Shown: one piece after another, positions 45,935 to 53,306 of the stretch
Layout: every line of letters begins with the position of its first letter
How positions within the stretch are numbered: position 1 is the first letter of the stretch
Assembly (NCBI GenBank): GCA_035635575.1
Contig: DASQAV010000031.1
Coordinates: 7,547 to 71,546 of the forward strand
DNA from: WS-7 sp035635575
GTDB lineage: Bacteria; Eisenbacteria; RBG-16-71-46; SZUA-252
Length of the DNA: 64,000 bases
Direction: 5' to 3'
Position numbers and translations under genes: made by a program
The notes under the pieces: generated by a model
Told to the model about the DNA's origin: nothing
The model's input: the letters and a program-made list of their open reading frames with translations, nothing else
Database searches by the model: none

Positions 45935-46129
45935 CTCCGGGTTGGGCATGACGATCCAGAGGATGATGTAGACCAGGATGCCCGGGAACGCCGCGCTGAA
46001 GATGGACACGAGAACGTAGAGCACGCGGACGAGCGTGGGATCCCAGCCCAGCCACTCCGCGATCCCGCCGCACACGCCGGCGATCATCCGATTTCTGGAT
46101 TTCCGAAGCCGCCTCGAGGGGTCGGGCAT
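45926..46129 (-). CDS. PspC domain small membrane protein
   Basis: A 67-residue single-domain PspC protein: 'RMIAGVCGGIAEWLGWDPTLVR' split by its conserved 'GVCGGIA' turn, then one membrane helix ('FPGILVYIILWIVMP'). PspC-like proteins sit in the inner membrane and report envelope or extracytoplasmic stress. It is preceded by the small basic protein gene with 15 nt between, so the two form an operon on the minus strand. No PspA, PspB or PspF gene is nearby. Confidence 0.92.
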   Translation of the reverse strand: MPDPSRRLRKSRNRMIAGVCGGIAEWLGWDPTLVRVLYVLVSIFSAAFPGILVYIILWIVMPNPEPA

Positions 46130-46144
46130 CCCTGGACCTCGGCC

Positions 46145-46351
46145 CTACTCCTCGTCCGGGGGAGGAGGGGCGGACGCGTCCCCATCCGAAGGCTCCAGCT
46201 CCGACGGTGAGACTCCGGATGCCTTCGCGGCCTTGGCAGCTGCCTTCTCCGCGTTGCGAGCCTGGCGCGCGGCGCGCTTCTCGGTCGCCTTCTCCGCCCG
46301 CTTCTTCGCCTTCTGGTTCTTGAGGAATGACGGATTGCCTCTTCCTGCCAT
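46145..46351 (-). CDS. Small Lys/Ala-rich basic protein
   Basis: A 68-residue protein starting 'MAGRGNPSFLKNQKAKKRAEK', with AGGAGAG before the ATG. The N-terminal 45 residues are very basic and helix-forming, with Lys/Arg/Ala repeats; the tail is acidic and Pro-rich ('SDGDASAPPPPDEE'). Similar 'MGxxGNPSFxKRQKExKR' proteins recur in many proteobacteria and deltaproteobacteria-like genomes without a known function. The charge pattern suggests binding to RNA or ribosomes; this is inference. It is the first gene of the operon with PspC. Confidence 0.72.
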   Translation of the reverse strand: MAGRGNPSFLKNQKAKKRAEKATEKRAARQARNAEKAAAKAAKASGVSPSELEPSDGDASAPPPPDEE

Positions 46352-46453
46352 TTACACTCTCCTGAACAGGTTGGCCTGAGTCGTGCCCGGACCCCCAGTC
46401 TCGTACCTTAACGGGGTGCCTGACAACATGAAAGCGCATCGCATCCGGCGATG

Positions 46454-46459
46454 TAGACT
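46454..46459 (+). promoter_or_regulatory. -10-like element, possibly giving a leaderless mRNA
   Basis: TAGACT ends 6 nt before the ATG of the thioredoxin-fold gene (46466). No Shine-Dalgarno site is visible, and the TAG within the element is also an in-frame stop, so no upstream start is possible. The mRNA may begin at the ATG. Confidence 0.4.
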
Positions 46460-46465
46460 GAGGGC

Positions 46466-47014
46466 ATGGTGATCCTGGCCCTCGCGGCCCTGGCGCTCGC
46501 CCAGGGAGGAGGCATCCTCGGCACCCGGTCCCCGGAGTTTCCGGAGGTGCGCTGGGTGCAGGGAGGACCCCTTCGGCTGGCCGACCTGCGCGGCAGGGTG
46601 GTTCTCGTCCGCTTTTTCATGGATTCGCGCTGTCCCCTCTGCAGGGGGACCGCGCCGGCGCTGAACGAATTCGACCGGGAATTCGGCCCCAAGGGCCTGG
46701 TCGTGATCGGATTCTACACGCCAAAGCCCCGGCCCAAGCCCACGACGATCGAGGAGGTGCGGGACTACGTCGCGGCGTTCGGGTTTCGCTTTCCGGTCGC
46801 GGTCGACGACGACTGGGCGGCCCTCCGGCGGCTGTGGCTGGATCGCGTCCCGGAGGCGGAGTTCACCTCCTCCTCGCTCCTCATCGACAGGAAGGGAATC
46901 GTACGCCACGTGCAACCGGGCGGAATCTACGCCAGGGAGGCGAAGGATCCCGCCGCGCGCCCCGACTACAAGGCGATGCGGGCCGCGATCGTGAAGCTGC
47001 TCGCGGAGCGCTGA
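46466..47014 (+). CDS. TlpA-like thioredoxin-fold protein
   Basis: A 182-residue protein of the AhpC/TSA-TlpA redoxin class. A short hydrophobic N-terminus ('MVILALAALALAQGG') may be a weak signal or anchor. The redox motif is CPLC (C56, C59) in 'FFMDSRCPLCRGTAP', and 'LIDRKGIVRHVQPG' is the conserved strand of the fold. It may reduce periplasmic thiols or serve cytochrome maturation. The pair-forming cis-Pro region is near residue 140. It is convergent with the PAP2 gene, and the two stop codons lie in the arms of one hairpin. Confidence 0.88.
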   Translation: MVILALAALALAQGGGILGTRSPEFPEVRWVQGGPLRLADLRGRVVLVRFFMDSRCPLCRGTAPALNEFDREFGPKGLVVIGFYTPKPRPKPTTIEEVRDYVAAFGFRFPVAVDDDWAALRRLWLDRVPEAEFTSSSLLIDRKGIVRHVQPGGIYAREAKDPAARPDYKAMRAAIVKLLAER

Positions 47015-47033
47015 CGCCTCCCGGGGGCGTCAG
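47011..47033. terminator. Bidirectional hairpin containing both stop codons
   Basis: CTGACGCC (47011-47018) and GGCGTCAG (47026-47033) form a perfect 8-bp stem with a 7-nt loop at the convergent junction. The stop codons of both genes (TGA on each strand) lie inside the arms. There is no strong T-run on either side. Confidence 0.5.
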
Positions 47034-48337
47034 TTCCGCGCGATCTCCTCCCGCTCTCCCTCTCCGCCGCGCATCCGCCTCACGACCTTCGCGCCGATCA
47101 GGGTTCCGCAGACGGTGCCCTGCTCGTTGTCGTGACGGAAATGGATTCCCCCGTAGAGCCTCGACATCGCCGCTTCCAGAGACTGCTGGACGAAGTAGTC
47201 GCGCTCGTCCGGGAACACCGCGCCGAGCACCGCGGCCGCGGCCGCCGAGATCGTGGAGTGTCCCGAGGTATACGTGGGGAAGTTCGGGGTGGTGATCACG
47301 GTCACGAGACCAGGGATGCGCTGGAAGGGACGCGCGGTCCAGTACTTGTACTTGCACGCCCAGCACTCGATGAAGGCGTCGGCCATCGCCACGTTGAGGA
47401 ACGCGTGCGCGCGCGCGGCCTCGACACCGCTCAGCCCACGCGATTCGATGCGCGCGTTCAGGAGCTCGTTCCAGATGGCGGGAGGCGACACGTCCGCCCA
47501 CTTGTGCACGATCGCGATCTGCTCCGCGGTTCTTGCCAGGGAGACGTCGAGCACCTCCTGCACGTCACGCAAATCCTCCGTCGATCCGAGCGCGTACGGC
47601 GGCTCCGGCATGATCTGAGTGCCCGAGCGGAGCACCCAGGTCTTCCACGTCCCGCACATCGGTAACACGGGATTGGCTCCGCTCCAGATCCCGTCTCCGG
47701 TGGGAGGCGTTCCGGTGAAGACCGCGTCGGATCCGTCGCGCATGGCGTGCGCGACCACGAGGCGCCCCACGGCGCGCCCGAGCGTCCATCCGCGGCGTAC
47801 CGAGCCGTCCGCTTCGCCGGTCCGCGACAGCTCCTGCGAGGTTGCTTCCTCGATCCGTGCCAGCCCCGTGGGGAAGAGGTACGCGAGCACCTGGGAGGCG
47901 ATTCCCGCCGCGGCCGCGCGCTCCGAGATGCCGGGGCGGCGCCGGTCGTGCGCGACCGTCAGCGCCTCGTAGATCCCGACCTGAACCAGGGCATACGAGC
48001 GCGCGAGCATGGGCGGCGGCTGCTTCGCGCCCACGCCCAGCTCCTTCGTGAGCCGATTCCAGAAGACGACCGCGTCGGGCGCATCGGTGCCCGCGGGCTG
48101 CCTGCCGGGCTTCTCGAGACGGCTCAGGGCCGCCGCGTCCTCCGCGGTGCCGGCTTCCGCCTCTCGCCCCGGCGCCGGCAGGCTCGGGTCGTCGAGCGAG
48201 TGAATGACGAACTGGGGTGAATCGGATGAAGCGGTCGCGTGGGCTTGCAGTGCCGGCGCGAGAATGCGATCGCGCGCGCAGCCGGTCGCGAAGACCGCGA
48301 GAAGGACAGGGATGGTGAACATGAAACCCTTGCGCAT
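47030..48337 (-). CDS. PAP2/vanadium-haloperoxidase-like lipoprotein
   Basis: A 435-residue lipoprotein. The ATG at 48337 has GAGGAG about 6 nt upstream and a lipobox 'FATGC' at residue 20. The C-terminal half carries the three motifs of the PAP2/vanadium-dependent haloperoxidase superfamily: 'KYKYWTARPFQRI' (K-x6-RP), 'TSGHSTISAAAA' and 'SRLYGGIHFRHDNEQG'. The length and the extended helical N-terminal domain resemble the haloperoxidase-like branch more than small lipid phosphatases. The active-site metal may be vanadate (halide oxidation) or phosphate (dephosphorylation). A promoter lies just upstream. Confidence 0.88.
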   Translation of the reverse strand: MRKGFMFTIPVLLAVFATGCARDRILAPALQAHATASSDSPQFVIHSLDDPSLPAPGREAEAGTAEDAAALSRLEKPGRQPAGTDAPDAVVFWNRLTKELGVGAKQPPPMLARSYALVQVGIYEALTVAHDRRRPGISERAAAAGIASQVLAYLFPTGLARIEEATSQELSRTGEADGSVRRGWTLGRAVGRLVVAHAMRDGSDAVFTGTPPTGDGIWSGANPVLPMCGTWKTWVLRSGTQIMPEPPYALGSTEDLRDVQEVLDVSLARTAEQIAIVHKWADVSPPAIWNELLNARIESRGLSGVEAARAHAFLNVAMADAFIECWACKYKYWTARPFQRIPGLVTVITTPNFPTYTSGHSTISAAAAAVLGAVFPDERDYFVQQSLEAAMSRLYGGIHFRHDNEQGTVCGTLIGAKVVRRMRGGEGEREEIARN

Positions 48338-48401
48338 GATGGTCTCCTCTACGGGGATCTTCCGAGACAACGGGCGGAGATTCGAGATTGGCGCTGCAAC
48401 G

Positions 48402-48431
48402 AAAGTAGCACGCGCTTCGCGAGCGAGACAA
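48402..48431 (-). promoter_or_regulatory. Promoter of the PAP2/haloperoxidase-like gene
   Basis: On the minus strand a -35 TTGTCT (48431-48426), an 18-nt spacer and an extended -10 TGC-TACTTT (48410-48402) lie 65 nt before the start at 48337. Confidence 0.5.
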
Positions 48432-48536
48432 CGCACATCGACCGGCGTGTCCTGCTCTCTACTCCGCTCCGACCCTTGTCATTCCCTCTGTAGGAAATCC
48501 CCGATTCCATTGTGCTCCAGTGACGTACCGAGCTCG

Positions 48537-48545
48537 TGCTATACT
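48537..48545 (+). promoter_or_regulatory. Extended -10 promoter element
   Basis: TGC-TATACT is a near-consensus extended -10, 56 bases before the DUF4242 gene start. The -35 region is poor, as expected for an extended -10 promoter. Confidence 0.55.
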
Positions 48546-48600
48546 TCGCGCCCTCTCGCAGCCAGCGCCGCGGCGATCCGCGGTCATGAAGGAGGCGCCC

Positions 48601-48876
48601 ATGCCACGGTACGTCATCGAGCGGGATCTTCCGGGGGCCGGCAAGCTGACCCAGAAGGAGCTTCAGGCTGTTTCGCAGAAATCGTGTGGCGTTCTCGGGA
48701 AGCTGGGAACGCAGATCCAGTGGGTCCACAGCTACGTCACCGACGACAAGATCTACTGCATCTATCTGGCACCCGATGAGAGGCTGATTCGCGAGCACGC
48801 CCGCCAGGGCGGATTCCCGGCGAATCGGATCTCCGCCGTGAAGGCCGTGATCGACCCCACGACCGCAGAGGTTTGA
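48601..48876 (+). CDS. DUF4242 (SCO4226-like) small protein
   Basis: A 91-residue ferredoxin-fold-like protein of the DUF4242 family. AAGGAGG lies 6 nt before the ATG at 48601. It begins 'MPRYVIERDLPGAGKLT' and continues 'WVHSYVTDDKIYCIYLAPDE' and 'HARQGGFPANRI', the typical three conserved blocks. The related SCO4226 protein of Streptomyces binds nickel; here the His/Glu residues in 'WVHSYV' and 'HARQGG' could bind a metal. No metal-handling gene is adjacent. The SDR gene follows after 33 nt. Confidence 0.9.
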   Translation: MPRYVIERDLPGAGKLTQKELQAVSQKSCGVLGKLGTQIQWVHSYVTDDKIYCIYLAPDERLIREHARQGGFPANRISAVKAVIDPTTAEV

Positions 48877-48909
48877 GGCGGGCGGCTCCGGGAGTGTAGG
48901 CTCCATGCC

Positions 48910-49893
48910 ATGAATCTCCTCGTGCTCGGGGGCACGCAGTTCGCAGGGCGGCACATCGTCGAGCAGGCGCTTGCCCGCGGACACCGCATCACTCTCTTTC
49001 ATCGCGGACGGACCAACCCCGGTCTCTTTCCCGAAGCCGATGAGCTCCTGGGAGACCGCGACGGCGGGCTGAGCGCCCTCGCGGGCAGATCGTGGGATGC
49101 GGCCGTCGACGTGAACGGCTACGTCCCGCGCCTCGTGCGGGACGCCACGCGGCTCCTCGCGGGCTCGACCGACTGCTATCTCTACATCTCGACCCTGGCT
49201 GTTCTGGCGGATCACACGATCCCCGGCCAGGACGAGACCGCGCCGCGCGCCGCGTTCGAGAAGATCACCACCGAGGAGATCACCGGCGAGACCTACGGAC
49301 CCTTGAAGGCGGCCTGCGAGGCCGTCGTCGAGGCCGCGATGGGCGATCGCGCCGCGATCCTCCGCCCCGGCTTCATCGTCGGACCCTGGGATCACACCGG
49401 CCGATTCAACTACTGGATCCGGCGCGCGAGCGAGGGCGGAGACATGCTGGCGCCCGGCACGCCCGGAGAGCCCATCCAGTTCATCGACGCGCGGGACCTC
49501 GCGGCATTCGTCCTTCGCGTGCTGGAAACCAGAATGTCGGGGACCTATCACGTGGTTGGCCCTCGCGCCCCCTTGTCGTGGGCGGGCCTCTTCGTAGAAT
49601 GCAACCGGGTGGCCGGCAAGGACACCCGCGTCGTGTGGGTCGCTCACGAGTTTCTCGATGCTCGCGGCGTCAGTCCCAAGGAGCTGCCGATGCGCTTTCG
49701 GAACGCGGACGGACTCGAGGCCACGAGCAGCGAGAAGGCGATCGCACGAGGGCTCACGTTCCTGCCCGTCTCGCAGACGATCCGGGATACGCTCCAGTGG
49801 GACGCGGCGCACGGTGCCCATGAAGTAGGGCTCTCGGCCGACCGCGAGCGCGAACTCCTCGCGCAATGGCATGGGGCCAAGCAGCCCGCCTAG
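48910..49893 (+). CDS. NAD-dependent epimerase/dehydratase (extended SDR family)
   Basis: A 327-residue Rossmann-fold protein starting 'MNLLVLGGTQFAGRHIVEQ', a cofactor loop 'GGTQFAG' that resembles the atypical GxxGxxG of the isoflavone-reductase-like SDRs. 'LYISTLAVLAD' and 'TYGPLKAACE' give the Ser and YxxxK catalytic motif (Y-G-P-L-K). 'FIDARDLAAFVL' and 'TYHVVGP' are typical late motifs. Similar proteins act on nucleotide sugars or as chloroplast CSP41-like RNA-binding proteins; the substrate is not clear. It may be leaderless: TAGGCT (48897-48902) ends 7 nt before the ATG with a TTGAGG at -35 (48873-48878). Confidence 0.85.
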   Translation: MNLLVLGGTQFAGRHIVEQALARGHRITLFHRGRTNPGLFPEADELLGDRDGGLSALAGRSWDAAVDVNGYVPRLVRDATRLLAGSTDCYLYISTLAVLADHTIPGQDETAPRAAFEKITTEEITGETYGPLKAACEAVVEAAMGDRAAILRPGFIVGPWDHTGRFNYWIRRASEGGDMLAPGTPGEPIQFIDARDLAAFVLRVLETRMSGTYHVVGPRAPLSWAGLFVECNRVAGKDTRVVWVAHEFLDARGVSPKELPMRFRNADGLEATSSEKAIARGLTFLPVSQTIRDTLQWDAAHGAHEVGLSADRERELLAQWHGAKQPA

Positions 49894-49937
49894 TCGTTTC
49901 GCCGTCGCGTTCTACCCCGCACGAGCCGCTCCTCCGT

Positions 49938-49983
49938 AGTTGACCGTAAGTCTGTACCTGAGTTGAGCGTAAGCATCTACCTG
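49938..49983 (+). repeat. Two adjacent 23-bp imperfect direct repeats
   Basis: Unit 1 (49938-49960) and unit 2 (49961-49983) both read AGTTGA-CGTAAG-TACCTG with four mismatches in 23 positions and no spacer. They sit in the 192-bp gap between the SDR gene and the PAS histidine kinase gene, 103 bases before the kinase start. They may be tandem operator sites. The rest of the gap holds no gene; a TGCTAGCGT -10-like element is at 50021-50029. Confidence 0.6.
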
Positions 49984-50085
49984 ACAAGGAAATCGGGCAT
50001 AGACATGCGATTCGATGTGCTAGCGTTGTAGGCGTCAATTCAGGCTCGAATCATCGGGCATTCGCTCAACAGGGTCCACCCAAGC

Positions 50086-52014
50086 ATGCGAGAGAAAGCC
50101 TCGGCGCAGCCTTCGCGCGGCAAGAATTCCAGAGAGAAAGAGGGCGAGACGCCCTCTTCGGCCGTTCCCGTGGTCGAAACGGTCGAGGGTTTCCGGGATC
50201 TTGTCGTGGAAAGCCCCGACCCCATGGCGCTGGTCGACAAGGCCGGCCTGGTGCGCCACTCGAACGCCGCCGCGGCGAACCTGCTCGGGGTTCCGGCCCA
50301 GGCGCTCGAGGGACGAAGCATTTTCGAGAACGTCCATCCTCAAGACAACGAGCGCGTTCAGGCATTCTTCAAGGACGTGCTGCGCCGGCCCGGGATCCCC
50401 GTGCTCGCCGACGTTCGCTTCCGACATCAGGGCGGGGGCTATCGATCGCTGGGAATGGTCGCCGTGAACCGCCTGGACGCTCCCGGCCTCGAATCCGTGA
50501 TTTTGACGTATCACGACATCACCGACCGGGAGGAGGCGGCGGAGACTCGCGCGCGACTCGCAGCCATCGTCGAATCCTCCGACGACGCCATCATCGCCGA
50601 GTCGCTCGACGGGACCATCGTCAGCTGGAACCTGGCCGCCGAGCGCGTCTATGGCTGGTCCGCGGAAGAAGTGCTGGGGCGGCCGATCGCGATCACGGTC
50701 CCGCCGGACCGCATGGACGAGCTCCATGAGTACATGGAGGGGGTGCGGAAGGGCAACCGTGTGGATCATCTGGAGACGATCCGTTTGCGGAAGGACGGGA
50801 GGCGCATCGCCGTCTCCATCACGCTCTCCCCGATTCGCGACGACGAAGGAAACATCATCGGGCTCTCGAAGAGCTCGCGGGACATCACGGATCTGCAGAC
50901 GGCGGGCGAGATCCGGGCGCGCCTCGCGGCGATCGTCGAATCCTCCGACGACGCCATCATCGCCGAGGCGCTGGACGGAACCATCACGAGCTGGAATCAG
51001 GCGGCCGAGCGGCTCTACGGCTGGACGAGCGAGGAAGCGATCGGCCGCCCGATCAGCATGACGGTGCCCTCGGACCGGATGGAGGAGCTGACCGACTACA
51101 TGGGGCGCGTGAGACGGGGCGACCGCGTCGACCACCTGGAGACCGTCCGGCTGCGGAAGGATGGCTCCCGCCTGGACGTCTCGATCACACTCTCCCCGAT
51201 TTACGACGAGCATCAGCGGATCATCGGGCTCTCGAAGAGCTCGCGGGACATCACCGAGCGGCGCCGTTTCAAGGCGGAGCTCTGGAAGAAGAACATCGAG
51301 CTCGAGATCGCGAGCCGGGCCAAGGACGCCTTCCTGGCATCGATGAGCCACGAGCTGCGGACGCCGCTCAACTCCATCATCGGATTCACCGGGACCATGC
51401 TGATGAAGCTGCCCGGGGACCTCACGGACGATCAGGAGCGGCAGCTCCAGCTCATCCAGGTCAGCGCGCGGCATCTCCTGTCCCTCATCAATGATCTCTT
51501 GAATCTCGCGAAGGTCCAGTCGGGAAAGACCGAGCTCCAGATGGAGCGCGTGGCATCCCGTCCGATCGTGCAGGAGCTCGCGGCCACGCTTCGGCCCAGC
51601 GCCGAGGCCAAGGGGCTTCGGTTCGAGATCGGCTTGCCGTCCCGGGAAGTGGAGATCCGGACGGACCGGAGGACACTCGTGCAGATCCTCCTCAACCTCG
51701 CGGGAAACGCGATCAAGTTCACCGACCGGGGCACCGTGCGCGTCGAGCTGGAGCAAGTGAAGCCGGAGCCGGGGAAGCGCCGCGAGATCGCGTTTCGCGT
51801 GATCGACACCGGCGTCGGGATCCGTCGCCAGGATCAGGGACGCCTGTTCCAGGCATTCGAGCAATTCCACCCGCTGAGGTCGCCATCCGATCCGGGATCG
51901 GGCCTCGGCCTTCACCTCAGCCAGAGGATGGCCAACCTGCTCGGAGGGCGGATCGACGTGACCAGCGAGCCCGGGAAGGGAACCGAATTCACCCTCAGGC
52001 TTCCCGAGGAGTAA
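50086..52014 (+). CDS. Soluble PAS-PAS-PAS histidine kinase
   Basis: A 642-residue cytoplasmic sensor kinase with no membrane helix. PAS1 spans about 27-150; PAS2 (about 156-277) and PAS3 (about 278-400) are close copies of each other ('IVESSDDAIIAE.LDGTI.SWN'). A short coiled coil leads to the HisKA domain with 'SHELRTPLNSIIG', then an HATPase domain (N-box 'NLAGNAIKF', G1 'DTGVGIRRQD', G2 'GSGLGLHLSQ'). It senses a cytoplasmic ligand or redox state through PAS domains; no cofactor-binding Cys/His motif is clear. Its stop overlaps the start of the response-regulator gene (TAATG), so the pair makes one two-component system. Confidence 0.94.
   Translation: MREKASAQPSRGKNSREKEGETPSSAVPVVETVEGFRDLVVESPDPMALVDKAGLVRHSNAAAANLLGVPAQALEGRSIFENVHPQDNERVQAFFKDVLRRPGIPVLADVRFRHQGGGYRSLGMVAVNRLDAPGLESVILTYHDITDREEAAETRARLAAIVESSDDAIIAESLDGTIVSWNLAAERVYGWSAEEVLGRPIAITVPPDRMDELHEYMEGVRKGNRVDHLETIRLRKDGRRIAVSITLSPIRDDEGNIIGLSKSSRDITDLQTAGEIRARLAAIVESSDDAIIAEALDGTITSWNQAAERLYGWTSEEAIGRPISMTVPSDRMEELTDYMGRVRRGDRVDHLETVRLRKDGSRLDVSITLSPIYDEHQRIIGLSKSSRDITERRRFKAELWKKNIELEIASRAKDAFLASMSHELRTPLNSIIGFTGTMLMKLPGDLTDDQERQLQLIQVSARHLLSLINDLLNLAKVQSGKTELQMERVASRPIVQELAATLRPSAEAKGLRFEIGLPSREVEIRTDRRTLVQILLNLAGNAIKFTDRGTVRVELEQVKPEPGKRREIAFRVIDTGVGIRRQDQGRLFQAFEQFHPLRSPSDPGSGLGLHLSQRMANLLGGRIDVTSEPGKGTEFTLRLPEE
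50551..51282 (+). repeat. Tandem duplication of a PAS-encoding segment
   Basis: Two 366-bp units (about 50551-50916 and 50917-51282) encode PAS2 and PAS3 of the kinase. A 36-bp stretch starting at 50566 and 50932 is identical between the units, including third codon positions, which points to recent duplication or gene conversion. Confidence 0.75.
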
Positions 52015-52385
52015 TGTCCATTCGCGTACTCGTCGTCGAGGATGATCCCGATAGTCTGGAGCTGATGACCTATCTCTTCCGCGCGTTCGGGCACGAAGCC
52101 CTGGGCGCCGCGTCCGGCGATAGGGCCCTGGACGTCGCTTCCGCCACATCCATCGATCTCATCCTCTGCGATCTCAGGCTTCCCGGCATGGACGGCTTCG
52201 AGCTCCTGTCGAAGCTCAAGGCGGACCCGGAGCTCAAGGCCATTCCCGTCGTGGCGGTGACCGCGTACGCGATGCCGGGGGACAAGGAACGGGTCATGAG
52301 CGCCGGCTTCGACGGCTACGTCAGCAAGCCGATCGATCCTCAGAGCTTCGTGCGCGAAGCGGAGGCATTTTCGACCCGCCGATAA
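52014..52385 (+). CDS. Single-domain response regulator
   Basis: A 123-residue CheY-like receiver domain with the acidic pocket 'VVEDDPDS' (D10, D11), phosphoacceptor D53 in 'LCDLRLPGMD', the Thr/Ala switch 'VAVTAYAMPGD' and Lys in 'YVSKPID'. It has no output domain, so it acts by protein contact or phosphorelay. The ATG shares one base with the stop of the kinase gene, so it is the cognate regulator. No gene that it would control can be named. Confidence 0.95.
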   Translation: MSIRVLVVEDDPDSLELMTYLFRAFGHEALGAASGDRALDVASATSIDLILCDLRLPGMDGFELLSKLKADPELKAIPVVAVTAYAMPGDKERVMSAGFDGYVSKPIDPQSFVREAEAFSTRR

Positions 52386-52398
52386 CAAAGGCACGCTC

Positions 52399-53259
52399 TC
52401 ATTCGTCGAAGAGGACGGTGCTTTCCTCGTAGAACCGCACGTTCTTCTGAGCGACGCGCTCCTCGATCCAGGTCTTGAGCCAGCGGTTCTTCTCGTCGAG
52501 GGATCGCGCGGGGTCGGAGAGAATCTCCAGGGGCACGTTGACGCGCAGGGCCCGCCAGGGGATCACGTGCCGCGTGATCCCGGCGGGAAGCCGCGCCCCG
52601 CTCGTGGCGATGTCCAGAATCTCGTCGGGATGGAATCGCGGGAATACGAGAAGCGCGGTCACGTCCCGGAATCGCGCGCGCGCCTCGCTCAGGGAATCCC
52701 GCGCCACGCGGTAGAAGGGCACGCGATCGCGGTAGAGGTCGACGACGGCGTTCAGGTGCGCGTTCTGCTCCTGGAGCGAGCGATCGCCACAGAGCGTGAT
52801 CGCGCCGTCCTCTCCGGTTACGACGTAGGCGATCGCCTCCCGGCGGGCGAGGAGGGCGCGGGCATGGCCCGGGGATTCCTCCCGAAGCGTGAGCCCCGGG
52901 ATGCGCGCCAGCTCGCGCTTCAGCTCCTCGGGCGGGAATCCCAAGAGCGCGTGATGCCAGGTCATCAGCTGGATGGACGGGTCGTCGTACCGGACGACCT
53001 GGACCAGGAAATGGGGCAGGTCCGAGGCGCGCGCGGCGGAGACCCGATTGGCTCCGTCCAGCACGACGAGGCAGCCTCCCTTCCCGGTGTCCGGAACCTC
53101 CGTGACGACGGGAGGATTCTTGAGGACGCCGGAGCCCTTGAGCCGCTCGGAAAGCCGGCCCGCGCGGCTCTCGTCCTCGCGCTCGTGCGGCACGAGCATC
53201 GAGGAGGGAACGATGCGAAGGTCCGGCATTCTGAAATCGTGAGGCCCGGTGGGTGACAT
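52399..53259 (-). CDS. SbnI/SerK-like free-serine kinase (ParB-like fold)
   Basis: A 286-residue ParB/Srx-fold protein. Along its whole length it resembles SbnI, the O-phospho-L-serine synthase of the staphyloferrin B cluster, and the archaeal serine kinase SerK. Matching blocks are 'LVPHERED' (E26 equals the catalytic Glu), 'VLDGANRVSA' (D68 in the Asp-Gly motif), 'LPAGITRHVIPWRALRVNVPL' split at its centre, and 'WIEERVAQKNVRFYEESTVL' near the end. SbnI itself also binds DNA and heme. No siderophore gene is adjacent; the nearest amino-acid genes are 6 kb away. The start is ATG 53259, with 53229 as alternative; neither has a good Shine-Dalgarno. The predicted reaction is serine to O-phosphoserine with ATP or ADP. 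Confidence 0.8.
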   Translation of the reverse strand: MSPTGPHDFRMPDLRIVPSSMLVPHEREDESRAGRLSERLKGSGVLKNPPVVTEVPDTGKGGCLVVLDGANRVSAARASDLPHFLVQVVRYDDPSIQLMTWHHALLGFPPEELKRELARIPGLTLREESPGHARALLARREAIAYVVTGEDGAITLCGDRSLQEQNAHLNAVVDLYRDRVPFYRVARDSLSEARARFRDVTALLVFPRFHPDEILDIATSGARLPAGITRHVIPWRALRVNVPLEILSDPARSLDEKNRWLKTWIEERVAQKNVRFYEESTVLFDE

Positions 53260-53306
53260 GGGCGGTGACTCTACTGGATTTCCGCTCGCGGGGACATCGG
53301 GCTGGG

